Assembly: GCA_965230765.1 (NCBI GenBank)
Contig: CBDDLR010000002.1
Coordinates: 744,001 to 808,000 of the forward strand
Direction: 5' to 3'
Length of the DNA stretch: 64,000 bases
Origin: Sunxiuqinia sp965230765
GTDB taxonomy: Bacteria > Bacteroidota > Bacteroidia > Bacteroidales > Prolixibacteraceae
Below, piece after piece: positions 24,837-32,398 of the stretch (the first letter of the stretch is position 1; every line of letters begins with the position of its first letter). The notes beneath the pieces are model-generated. The model was not told the DNA's origin. It worked only from the letters and a program-made list of their open reading frames with translations, and searched no databases. The translations under genes and the position numbers were made by a program.

Positions 24837-26556
24837 AACGTTTATCTATATCACTTTTTGTTTGATAGTCTTGATGTCCTGCATTAATGAACAGGAGACC
24901 ACTGAGATTATTTTAGGTGATTATATTGAAAAAAAAGAACGTCAGTTCGAGCAACAAGACAAAAGGGAATCGCTTATGTTTTGGCAGGCCTTTTTGTCGG
25001 GTGAAAAATCGGATTTCGATAAATTGGCAGCTATGTCTGCTGAATTTCAAAGGAGTGACGAGTCTTTTCAAATTGATAAGTTTAAACGAATTGATCAAAA
25101 ATACCTCTCTGATGAAGAAGACCTCGATTTTTTGAGAAAAATGAAGGGTTCAGGTATCATTCAAGACTCCATTCTTTTGAGACAGCTTGACATCATATAT
25201 ATGCGAATTCTGGATGGCAAATTTGATAAGGATAAATATAAAAAGCTCATCGCATTAAAAATGTCGATTATTCAATACCTTCAAAATTATCAGCTTATAA
25301 TTGATGGAGAAACGATGTCGGACTCCCAGATAGATTCACTTCTTAAGTATTCTGGAAATTCGAAAATTTACAAGAAGGTGTTTGATTCGAAACGGGATTT
25401 GGTGAGCACAGTGTATGATAAATGCATTGAATTGATCAGACTGAGAAATGATTTTGCCAAGGACTGTGGTTATGCAAATTATTATGATTTTATGCTGGAA
25501 GTGCATGAAATTAAACGAGCAGATATCGATCGGATTATGCTTGAATTGGATACGATTTCGTATGAAGGGTACGAATCTGCAAAAGAAGTCCTGGATAAGT
25601 TTTTGGGAAGACGATTTGGATTAAATAATGATCAAATTAAGCCATGGCATTATATTGATGAAAGGCATCAGTTCTATCCGATAAAATTTACGGATATAAT
25701 TGATAGCCACGTTTCAGAAAAAGATGTAATTGAAATTTCGAAGGATTTTTATAACGAATGCGGATTAAATATCCAGGAGATTTTAGATAACAGTCTCATT
25801 AATTCCCCCGAAGTGAATTCTCAGATGAATGTCTTTTTGCTCATTGAACCGGGTGTTGATATGAGAATGATGGTGAACATACAAAATGATTTTGAAGGTC
25901 TGAGGACAATGATGTATTTGTGCTCTCAGGCGGCCTATTTTAACAATATCCCTACAGATCTTCCATTCTCATTGGTATTCCCAAATCCAATAATTTACCA
26001 GGGAATTGGAGCCTTCTTTACAAATGACATCCTGCATTTTGAATGGCTGAATGAGTTTGTTGGTATCGCACCAAAAGACAAAGCAAAGCTTGAAGTAATA
26101 TGCAGACATGCCTATCAGATTGAGAAGCTTTTGGAAAGCAGGCACATGCTGTTGATGGCGACCTTTGAAAGAGAAATGTACCAGAACCCAGATCAGGATT
26201 TGTCGAAGTTGTGGTGGGATCTAAACGCTAAGTTCTTAGGGTTTAAACAGCCACAAAAAATTTACGAGTATGATTGGGCAATGAATGATCATTTTTTGTT
26301 TATGGCAGGAACTTCACATACAAAGTTATTTGCAGAACTGTTTGCCGCACAGCTAAGCAATACCCTCATTTCAGAATTTGAAACGTTTAAAAATGACTCA
26401 TTAGCGATGTCAAAAAATCAATTCATAGGGGAATTTTTGAAAATAAATGTCTTTAAATATGGTAATGTTTTGCCATGGAACACACTAATAAGACAGGCAA
26501 CCCAAGAAAACCTGAAAGCAAAGTATTATTACGAAAGCATAGTGAACATAGAATAA
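24829..26556 (+). CDS. Lipoprotein resembling M2 (ACE-like) peptidase but lacking the zinc site
   Basis: A 575-residue lipoprotein with lipobox LMSC (Cys18). The mature part is helical. LIRLRNDFAKDCGYANYYDFMLEVHEI (about 202-228) matches the conserved region of M2 peptidases, and DLSKLWWDLNAKFLGF (457-472) matches their WWxLRxKYxG region. Between these, where M2 enzymes have HEMGH and then GFHEAIG, this protein reads TMMYLCS (360-366) and IYQGIG (389-394). Both zinc His residues, the catalytic Glu and the third Glu ligand are absent. It is thus probably a non-catalytic binding protein. Its gene overlaps the last kinase gene by 8 bp and ends 10 bp before the response regulator gene, which argues for a role as an accessory sensor. 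The M2 link is by eye and should be confirmed. Confidence 0.75.
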   Translation: MNRTFIYITFCLIVLMSCINEQETTEIILGDYIEKKERQFEQQDKRESLMFWQAFLSGEKSDFDKLAAMSAEFQRSDESFQIDKFKRIDQKYLSDEEDLDFLRKMKGSGIIQDSILLRQLDIIYMRILDGKFDKDKYKKLIALKMSIIQYLQNYQLIIDGETMSDSQIDSLLKYSGNSKIYKKVFDSKRDLVSTVYDKCIELIRLRNDFAKDCGYANYYDFMLEVHEIKRADIDRIMLELDTISYEGYESAKEVLDKFLGRRFGLNNDQIKPWHYIDERHQFYPIKFTDIIDSHVSEKDVIEISKDFYNECGLNIQEILDNSLINSPEVNSQMNVFLLIEPGVDMRMMVNIQNDFEGLRTMMYLCSQAAYFNNIPTDLPFSLVFPNPIIYQGIGAFFTNDILHFEWLNEFVGIAPKDKAKLEVICRHAYQIEKLLESRHMLLMATFEREMYQNPDQDLSKLWWDLNAKFLGFKQPQKIYEYDWAMNDHFLFMAGTSHTKLFAELFAAQLSNTLISEFETFKNDSLAMSKNQFIGEFLKINVFKYGNVLPWNTLIRQATQENLKAKYYYESIVNIE

Positions 26557-26566
26557 AAGCCAAAGC

Positions 26567-27304
26567 ATGAAAACAAAATGTATTATTGTGGACGATGAGC
26601 CCCTTGCCAGGGATTTAATTTGTAGTCATGTCCAAAAACTTGAAAATTTTGAAATTGTTGCAGAATGCAGCGATGCAATGAAAGCACTTAAAGTTCTACG
26701 CGAAAAAAGCGTTGACCTGATATTTATGGATATTCAAATGCCACAAATAACAGGTATTGAATTTTTAAAAACCCTAAAAAACCCACCAAAAGTAATCGTG
26801 ACCACAGCATATCGTGAATATGCCCTTGAAGGCTTTGAACTAGATGTGGTAGATTACCTGTTAAAGCCTATTACATTTGAGCGTTTCCTGAAATCGGTAA
26901 ATAAATACTACCAGCTTAACCACGATGATATTCATATGCTAGGAAATTCTGGAAGTGAAATTACAGTTAACGAAGACGCTTACATTTATGTGAAAGAGAA
27001 CAAAAAGGTTGTCAAGGTTCATTTGTGTGAAATTCTGTTTATTGAAGGATTGAGTGAATATGTTCAAATCCATACACAAAAACGCAAAATCATTACTAAA
27101 ACAAGTATGATTCATATGGAGGAAAAACTACCTGCCGATCATTTTTTAAGGATCCATAAATCATACATTGTTTCTATACCAAAAATTGAAGCGTTTACTG
27201 CCAATACCGTAGAAGTTCCTGAAAAAGAACTGCCTATTGGGAGGAGCTATAAAAATGCTGTTTTAAATGCTCTAAATTTCACAGGAAAGGTTAGCGGAAT
27301 CTAA
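26567..27304 (+). CDS. LytTR-family response regulator
   Basis: A 245-residue regulator. The receiver domain (2-118) has the acidic pair DD9-10, phosphoacceptor Asp55 (LIFMDIQMP), Thr79/80 and Lys100 (LLKP). The LytTR DNA-binding domain (about 138-240) has YIYVKENKKVVKV, EGLSEYVQIHT, HFLRIHKSYIVSI and LPIGRSYK motifs. It is the only DNA-binding protein of the array, so four kinases (one degenerate) appear to converge on one regulator. It starts 10 bases after the lipoprotein gene. Its probable site is the direct repeat upstream of the first kinase gene. Confidence 0.96.
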   Translation: MKTKCIIVDDEPLARDLICSHVQKLENFEIVAECSDAMKALKVLREKSVDLIFMDIQMPQITGIEFLKTLKNPPKVIVTTAYREYALEGFELDVVDYLLKPITFERFLKSVNKYYQLNHDDIHMLGNSGSEITVNEDAYIYVKENKKVVKVHLCEILFIEGLSEYVQIHTQKRKIITKTSMIHMEEKLPADHFLRIHKSYIVSIPKIEAFTANTVEVPEKELPIGRSYKNAVLNALNFTGKVSGI

Positions 27305-27310
27305 AAACTA

Positions 27311-27359
27311 AGTAAATTTGCCATGGGAATCGTATTTCTACTCTCATGGCAAATTTATT
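27311..27359 (+). promoter_or_regulatory. Long hairpin burying the aminotransferase start codon, with a nested promoter box
   Basis: A perfect 13-bp inverted repeat TAAATTTGCCATG / CATGGCAAATTTA (27313-27325 and 27345-27357) extends with G-U pairs to an 18-bp stem (27311-27328 with 27342-27359; 13-base loop). The ATG at 27346 is inside the stem. The left arm also holds TAAATTTG (27313-27320), a perfect -7 box. A transcript starting from it would lack the left arm, so only read-through mRNA from the LytTR operon could form the stem. It could also serve as a weak terminator (TTTATTT follows). Confidence 0.6.
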
Positions 27360-28176
27360 TCGGGGAAGTGTCCTTCTAAAAAATAACCAATTCGTAGATC
27401 CGGTGTTTCTTCCGAAATACCAGGATAAAGCAATTTATGAGGTTTTAAGGATTATCGATGGTGTCCCGGTTTTCTGGAGAGAACATTATTTGCGCCTGAA
27501 AAATTCCGCAAAATTAGCTCATGTTTCAATTGACCTGCAGGAAGAGGAATTTGCATTTCGTCTCCGTAATATCATTCAAAAAAGCAAATACGACATTGGT
27601 AATATCCGATTGCTCTTCGTCGTAGAAAATGACCGTATTATAAGTTATTTCTACTTCGTTCCACATAAATATCCGGAATTTTCTGAGTATCAGAATGGGG
27701 TCGATGTTGGCATTCTGCATGCCGAAAGAAATAGTCCACAGGTGAAAGTGGTACAAAAACAGCTGAGGGACAGGGCGCTTCAGATGAAAAATGAAAAAGG
27801 CTTTTACGAGATTTTATTGGTAAATAAGTATGGACAACTAACAGAAGGAAGCCAGTCGAACGTGTTTTTTGTGAAAGGAAATGAGTTTTTTACAGCAGAA
27901 GCGGGGCAAGTGCTAAAAGGAATAACACGAAAGAAAGTAATGGAACGCATAACATCGATGGATTGCAATATAAATGAAACCCACGTTTCAATAGACGAAC
28001 TTTCTGAATTCGATTCCATTTTTTTAACCGGTACTTCACCAAAGGTTCTTCCTGTTGCCAAAGTTGAACATATGAGGTTTGAAACAAGCAACCCATTTGT
28101 GTTGGAATTAATGAAAAGTTATGATCAACTTCTATTGGAAGAGATCAACAATAATAAAAGCTTCTTTTCTTCGTAA
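27346..28176 (+). CDS. Class IV aminotransferase (PLP-dependent; ADC lyase/BCAT-like)
   Basis: A 276-residue fold-type IV PLP enzyme. The N-terminal half has YEVLRIIDGVPVFWREHYLRL (about 27-47). The PLP Lys lies in KVVQKQLRDRALQM (near residue 128-133), and the phosphate-binding loop region EGSQSNVFFVKGN is near 166-178, followed by GITRKKVMERI and FLTGTSPKVLPV. The family covers branched-chain transaminase, D-amino acid transaminase and aminodeoxychorismate lyase, and the exact substrate cannot be told. A partner pabB is not adjacent. Its ATG sits within a long hairpin, and it follows the LytTR gene by 41 bp. Confidence 0.88.
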   Translation: MANLFRGSVLLKNNQFVDPVFLPKYQDKAIYEVLRIIDGVPVFWREHYLRLKNSAKLAHVSIDLQEEEFAFRLRNIIQKSKYDIGNIRLLFVVENDRIISYFYFVPHKYPEFSEYQNGVDVGILHAERNSPQVKVVQKQLRDRALQMKNEKGFYEILLVNKYGQLTEGSQSNVFFVKGNEFFTAEAGQVLKGITRKKVMERITSMDCNINETHVSIDELSEFDSIFLTGTSPKVLPVAKVEHMRFETSNPFVLELMKSYDQLLLEEINNNKSFFSS

Positions 28177-28248
28177 GGCATTTGTGAAGAAATTGTAGTG
28201 AAATCAATGTTCATAACAGAATCGATAAAATGAGCAATTAAGATTGCC

Positions 28249-28256
28249 TATATTTG
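28249..28256 (+). promoter_or_regulatory. Promoter -7 box of the fumarase gene
   Basis: TATATTTG is a perfect TAnnTTTG match 60 bases before the fumarase ATG. No clear -33 box is seen. Confidence 0.5.
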
Positions 28257-28316
28257 TTATACCTTGATTCATTAAAACGAATATTCTAATTTCAAACCTT
28301 TGAAAATCATAAAGAT

Positions 28317-29915
28317 ATGTCTGAATTTAAGTATCAAAAACCATTCCCTGTAAAAAAGGATACTACATCTTATCGATTATTGACGACCGACTATGTTTCC
28401 ACGGTTGAAGTTGATGGCAGAAAAATCCTGAAAGTTGAGCCCAAAGGCCTTGAATTGCTTGCTAAGGAAGCAATCGGTGATGTTTCATTTTATTTGCGGC
28501 CAGCTCATCTTGAAAAGCTCAACAGTATTTTGAAGGACGATGAAGCGTCTGACAATGACCGTTTTGTTGCTCATACCATGCTAATGAACCAGGTGGTTTC
28601 AGCCGAAGGCGAACTTCCAACGTGCCAGGATACCGGTACTGCTATCGTGATTGGTAAAAAAGGGGAAAACGTTTATACGGGTGCTGTTGATGCTGAGCAT
28701 CTTTCAAAAGGGATTTTTGACACCTATCAAAACAGAAATTTAAGGTACTCGCAGGTAGTACCATTTTCTATGTTTGAAGAAAAAAATACTGGCACTAACC
28801 TTCCTGCACAAATTGATATTTATTCAGAAACTGGTAACGAATATGAATTTCTTTTCATCACAAAAGGTGGTGGCTCAGGAAATAAGACGTTCCTGTACCA
28901 GCAAACTAAATCATTGTTGACTGAAGAGAACCTAACAAAATTTGTCAAAGAAAAAATTAAAGACCTGGGTACTTCTGCTTGTCCTCCTTACCACCTGGCG
29001 CTTGTAATTGGTGGTACTTCAGCTGAAGCAACACTGGCTACCGTAAAAAAGGCATCTGCCGGATATTTTGATCATCTACCAACAGAAGGAAACGATGGTG
29101 GACAGGCTTTTCGTGATTTGGAATGGGAAGCAAAAGTTGAAAAGATTTGCCAGGAAAGTGAAGTGGGAGCTCAATTCGGCGGTAAGTATTTTGTGCACGA
29201 TGTTCGTGTTATTCGTTTGCCTCGTCATGCTGCATCTTGTCCGGTTGGTTTGGGTGTTAGCTGTAGCGCTGATCGTAACATTAAAGCGAAAATTACAGAT
29301 GAAGGTATTTTTGTTGAAGAATTGGAAACAAATCCAGCCAAATACTTGCCAGAACAATCACCAGAGTTGCAGCCTGCAATTGACGTTGATTTAGACAGAC
29401 CTATGGCAGAAGTGTTGGCTGAGCTTTCAAAATATCCGATAAAAACCCGCTTAAATTTGAAGGGAACGTTGATTGTTGCCCGTGATATGGCACATGCCAG
29501 ACTGAAGGAAATGTTGGATGCCGGAGAAGAGATGCCCGAATATTTTAAAAATCATCCGGTTTATTACGCAGGGCCTGCGAAGACCCCGGCTGGCATGGCT
29601 TCTGGTAGCTTTGGTCCAACAACCGCTGGACGTATGGATCCTTATGTCGACCTGTTCCAAAGCAAAGGGGGATCAATGATTATGCTTGCAAAAGGAAACC
29701 GCTCGCAACAAGTGACGGATGCCTGTAAAAAGTACGGTGGTTTCTACTTAGGTTCTATTGGTGGGCCAGCAGCAATCCTTGCAAAAAGCAGCATTAAGTC
29801 AGTTGAAGTAGTTGATATGGAAGAACTGGGAATGGAAGCAGTTCGTAAAATTGAAGTGGAAAATTTCCCGGCTTTCATTATTGTAGACGATAAAGGGAAC
29901 GACTTTTTTGCATAA
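28317..29915 (+). CDS. fum: Fumarate hydratase, class I (iron-sulfur)
   Basis: A 532-residue class I fumarase, interconverting fumarate and malate using an oxygen-sensitive [4Fe-4S] cluster. The N-terminal catalytic domain has LPTCQDTGTAIVIGKKG with one cluster Cys (about C102), and RHAASCPVGLGVSCSADRN with Cys residues near 314 and 322. The C-terminal beta domain covers about 345-532 and includes YYAGPAKTPAGMASGSFGPTTAGRMD. The long single-chain form matches E. coli FumA rather than the two-subunit type. A promoter box and a terminator flank it, so it is monocistronic. Confidence 0.95.
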   Translation: MSEFKYQKPFPVKKDTTSYRLLTTDYVSTVEVDGRKILKVEPKGLELLAKEAIGDVSFYLRPAHLEKLNSILKDDEASDNDRFVAHTMLMNQVVSAEGELPTCQDTGTAIVIGKKGENVYTGAVDAEHLSKGIFDTYQNRNLRYSQVVPFSMFEEKNTGTNLPAQIDIYSETGNEYEFLFITKGGGSGNKTFLYQQTKSLLTEENLTKFVKEKIKDLGTSACPPYHLALVIGGTSAEATLATVKKASAGYFDHLPTEGNDGGQAFRDLEWEAKVEKICQESEVGAQFGGKYFVHDVRVIRLPRHAASCPVGLGVSCSADRNIKAKITDEGIFVEELETNPAKYLPEQSPELQPAIDVDLDRPMAEVLAELSKYPIKTRLNLKGTLIVARDMAHARLKEMLDAGEEMPEYFKNHPVYYAGPAKTPAGMASGSFGPTTAGRMDPYVDLFQSKGGSMIMLAKGNRSQQVTDACKKYGGFYLGSIGGPAAILAKSSIKSVEVVDMEELGMEAVRKIEVENFPAFIIVDDKGNDFFA

Positions 29916-29924
29916 ATGATATTT

Positions 29925-29960
29925 CTGCGACCTGGAGTTCGCAGAACCCTATAAAAGGGT
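29925..29960 (+). repeat. Two small consecutive hairpins after the fumarase gene
   Basis: CTGCGA/TCGCAG (29925-29930 with 29939-29944) and ACCCT/AGGGT (29946-29950 with 29956-29960) follow each other, 30 bases before the terminator. They may stabilise the mRNA 3' end; the function is unknown. Confidence 0.35.
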
Positions 29961-29989
29961 CATGAAACCTCCGGGGTAAAAAGAAGAAA

Positions 29990-30013
29990 GGGCGCTCAAT
30001 TGAGTGCCCTTTT
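29990..30013. terminator. Bidirectional terminator between fumarase and carbamoyltransferase genes
   Basis: Stem GGGCGCTC/GAGTGCCC with an AATT loop (29990-30009; one G-U pair) has TTTT on one side and A-rich sequence on the other, serving both convergent genes. Confidence 0.75.
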
Positions 30014-30033
30014 CTATGGAATAAAAAGCTTTT

Positions 30034-31032
30034 TTAAGCCAAGGTAGCAACCATAACCGCTTTGATGGTGTGCATCCTGTTTTCAGCTTCATCAAAGACA
30101 ATCGATGCGGGGCTTTCAAAAACCTCCTCCTTCACTTCCATAGCATCAATTCTAAATTTTTCTGCTATTTCTTTACCAATCTTAGTTTCTGTATTGTGGA
30201 ATGCAGGCAAACAGTGCATAAACTTCACATTTTTGTTGCCAGTTAAATCCATTACTTCTTTATTAACCTGATAAGGTAGCAGAAGTTTAATGCGCTCTTC
30301 CCAAACTTCATCTGGTTCACCCATTGAAACCCAAACATCGGTATAAAGGAAATCACAATCTTTAACTGCTTCAGCTACATTTTCTGTAACCGTAATTTTA
30401 GCACCAGTTTCTTTGGCTATTTCATTACAGGTTTCAACTAACTCAGAGGTAGGTTGACAGCTTTCAGGGGCAGCAGCCCTGAAGTCCATTCCTAATTTTG
30501 CAGCACCAACCATTAGTGAATTACCCATGTTGTTTCTTGCATCTCCCAAATAACAGAACTTCACTTCTGAAAGTGGCTTGTTTGAATACTCCTTCATTGT
30601 TAGGAAGTCAGCAATGATTTGTGTTGGGTGAAATTCATTGGTCAACCCATTCCATACAGGAACACCTGCAAATTTAGCCAGCTCTTCAACGATTTCCTGT
30701 CCATACCCACGGTATTCGATACCATCGTACATTCTTCCTAAAACACGTGCAGTATCTGCCATCGACTCTTTATTCCCAATTTGCGATCCACTAGGGCCAA
30801 GATAGGTAACATGTGCCCCCTGGTCGAAAGCAGCAACCTCAAATGCACAACGTGTACGAGTTGATGATTTTTCAAAAATTAATGCAATATTTTTTCCTTT
30901 TAACATTTGCTGTTCAGTTCCAGCGTACTTGGCTTTTTTAAGATCATGTGCCAAATCAATCAAAAAGTTAATTTCTTTTGGGCTGAAATCAAGTAGTTTA
31001 AGGAAATGTCTGTTTTTTAAATTAAATGCCAT
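30034..31032 (-). CDS. arcB: Ornithine carbamoyltransferase, catabolic-type length
   Basis: A 332-residue OTC. The carbamoyl-phosphate motif is SSTRTRCAFEVA (about 56-67), ornithine/phosphate binding includes HPTQ (near 137), and the signature HCLPAFHN is near 273. The 332-residue length and sequence style match E. coli ArgF and ArcB rather than the shorter anabolic form, or the N-acetyl- or N-succinylornithine version common in Bacteroidota (those carry different substrate loops). It is followed upstream by carbamate kinase 12 bp away on the same strand, so the direction citrulline to ornithine plus carbamoyl phosphate is likely. An anabolic role is not excluded. Confidence 0.9.
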   Translation of the reverse strand: MAFNLKNRHFLKLLDFSPKEINFLIDLAHDLKKAKYAGTEQQMLKGKNIALIFEKSSTRTRCAFEVAAFDQGAHVTYLGPSGSQIGNKESMADTARVLGRMYDGIEYRGYGQEIVEELAKFAGVPVWNGLTNEFHPTQIIADFLTMKEYSNKPLSEVKFCYLGDARNNMGNSLMVGAAKLGMDFRAAAPESCQPTSELVETCNEIAKETGAKITVTENVAEAVKDCDFLYTDVWVSMGEPDEVWEERIKLLLPYQVNKEVMDLTGNKNVKFMHCLPAFHNTETKIGKEIAEKFRIDAMEVKEEVFESPASIVFDEAENRMHTIKAVMVATLA

Positions 31033-31044
31033 AGTTGTAATATT

Positions 31045-32001
31045 TTATTTTTCGTATTCCATTGTAATTTTCGATCCGTATGAACGGTCTTCAAGTTTTG
31101 TTGCTTCGGTGATCACACTTTTTTCGCCACCATTTTCAATAAATTTTAAACAAGCTTTGATTTTTGGGGCCATACTCCCTTCGCCAAATGTCCCAGCTTC
31201 AAGATATTTTACGGTATCCTTGTGATTCAGGAATTCCAGTTTTTCCTGTGTCTCTTTTCCAAAATCCTTGTAAATAAAAGGAACATCTGTTAGAATATAA
31301 AATTCATCGGCGTTAATTTCTGAGGCTAACACGGCAGAGGTCATGTCTTTGTCGATTACCGCATCAACCGTGCGGACATCATTGTTTTCATCGAAGTAAA
31401 CAGGTATTCCACCACCACCTGCAGCAATAACAATATTGCCAGCCCGTGCTAGGTCTTCAATTATTTTCTTATTAAATATATCGATTGGAGTAGGCGAGGG
31501 TACAACGCGCCTCCATAAACCATCTCCTTTTGGTGAAGGCTTAAAAAGCCAGCCTTTTGATTTTTTAAGTTTGTCAGCCTCTTCTTTCGAATAAAGCTTG
31601 CCAATGCGTTTTGTTGGATTTGAGAATGCAGTATCTTCTGGGTCAACGGTAACCATGCTCATCATGGCAATAATATCCTTTTTTATCCCGTGTTTATTTA
31701 AAATATTCCGGATCATGCGTTCAATCATAAAACCAATCCCGCCCTGTGAATCGGCCACACAAACATTAAGGGGCATGGGGGCAATCTCATACATTTGTTC
31801 CCCAGCGTCGTTCCGCATAAGGATATTCCCAACTTGAGGTCCATTCCCATGGGTAATAACCAAATCATATCCATCTTTGATGAGATAAATTAAATTTTCA
31901 AGTGTATCGGAAGTATTCTTCTCCTGTTGCACAATGGTGCCAATTTCGTTACCACGTAAGAGGGCATTTCCCCCAAGTGCAATTACTGCCAATTTTTTCA
32001 T
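31045..32001 (-). CDS. arcC: Carbamate kinase
   Basis: A 318-residue carbamate kinase of the amino acid kinase fold, making ATP from carbamoyl phosphate in arginine or citrulline fermentation. Motifs: ALGGNALL (8-15), HGNGPQVGN (near 50-58), AAGGGGIPV (near 199-207), DKDMTSAVLAS (about 224-234) and GSMAPK near 276. It is the first gene of a two-gene operon with the carbamoyltransferase. The arginine deiminase gene (arcA) and an arginine/ornithine antiporter are not in this window, so the ADI pathway appears incomplete or dispersed here. Confidence 0.95.
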   Translation of the reverse strand: MKKLAVIALGGNALLRGNEIGTIVQQEKNTSDTLENLIYLIKDGYDLVITHGNGPQVGNILMRNDAGEQMYEIAPMPLNVCVADSQGGIGFMIERMIRNILNKHGIKKDIIAMMSMVTVDPEDTAFSNPTKRIGKLYSKEEADKLKKSKGWLFKPSPKGDGLWRRVVPSPTPIDIFNKKIIEDLARAGNIVIAAGGGGIPVYFDENNDVRTVDAVIDKDMTSAVLASEINADEFYILTDVPFIYKDFGKETQEKLEFLNHKDTVKYLEAGTFGEGSMAPKIKACLKFIENGGEKSVITEATKLEDRSYGSKITMEYEK

Positions 32002-32398
32002 ACTTTATTTCCAGTTTGATAAATTCGTATTAAAGTCTGTGAGTTTTTCGTTTTTTCCTGCATGCAGGTCAACAAACTTAAAAAAACAAGTGAAAAAAAA
32101 GCATGATAAGCCAACTAAATGCAGTCCTGTTAAAATGCTTTAAAACATTGGTTTATAGTGATTTTTGACAAATTAAAAAGAAATTTCTTTTTTAGGTAAT
32201 AGTTGATAAGTGCATTGTTTGTTTTCGATGATAATTTATAATCTAAATAGCATGAATATTTATCCCAAAAAGAAATGTTGAGTATTCTCCATTAACCACT
32301 GGTATTTTTTCGGAAAAAGAAAATATTGTACACAACGCTAATCTCACACTATAACATGTCTAAAAAACGTTAACTTTGCAATCGCAATAAAAAACCCT
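32002..32398. other. 397-bp non-coding divergent spacer between arcC and ftsK
   Basis: AT-rich and without an ORF. It must hold both divergent promoters; only the ftsK -7 box is clear. A 12-bp palindrome CCTGCATGCAGG lies at 32057-32068, about 56 bases upstream of arcC, and could be an operator, but nothing ties it to a regulator. Confidence 0.5.
32371..32378 (+). promoter_or_regulatory. Promoter -7 box of ftsK
   Basis: TAACTTTG, a perfect TAnnTTTG, ends 20 bases before the ftsK ATG. No -33 box is evident. Confidence 0.5.

Noticed and set aside
32057..32068. Palindrome CCTGCATGCAGG as a recombination or operator site
   Set aside because: A single short palindrome with no partner site or regulator; may be chance.
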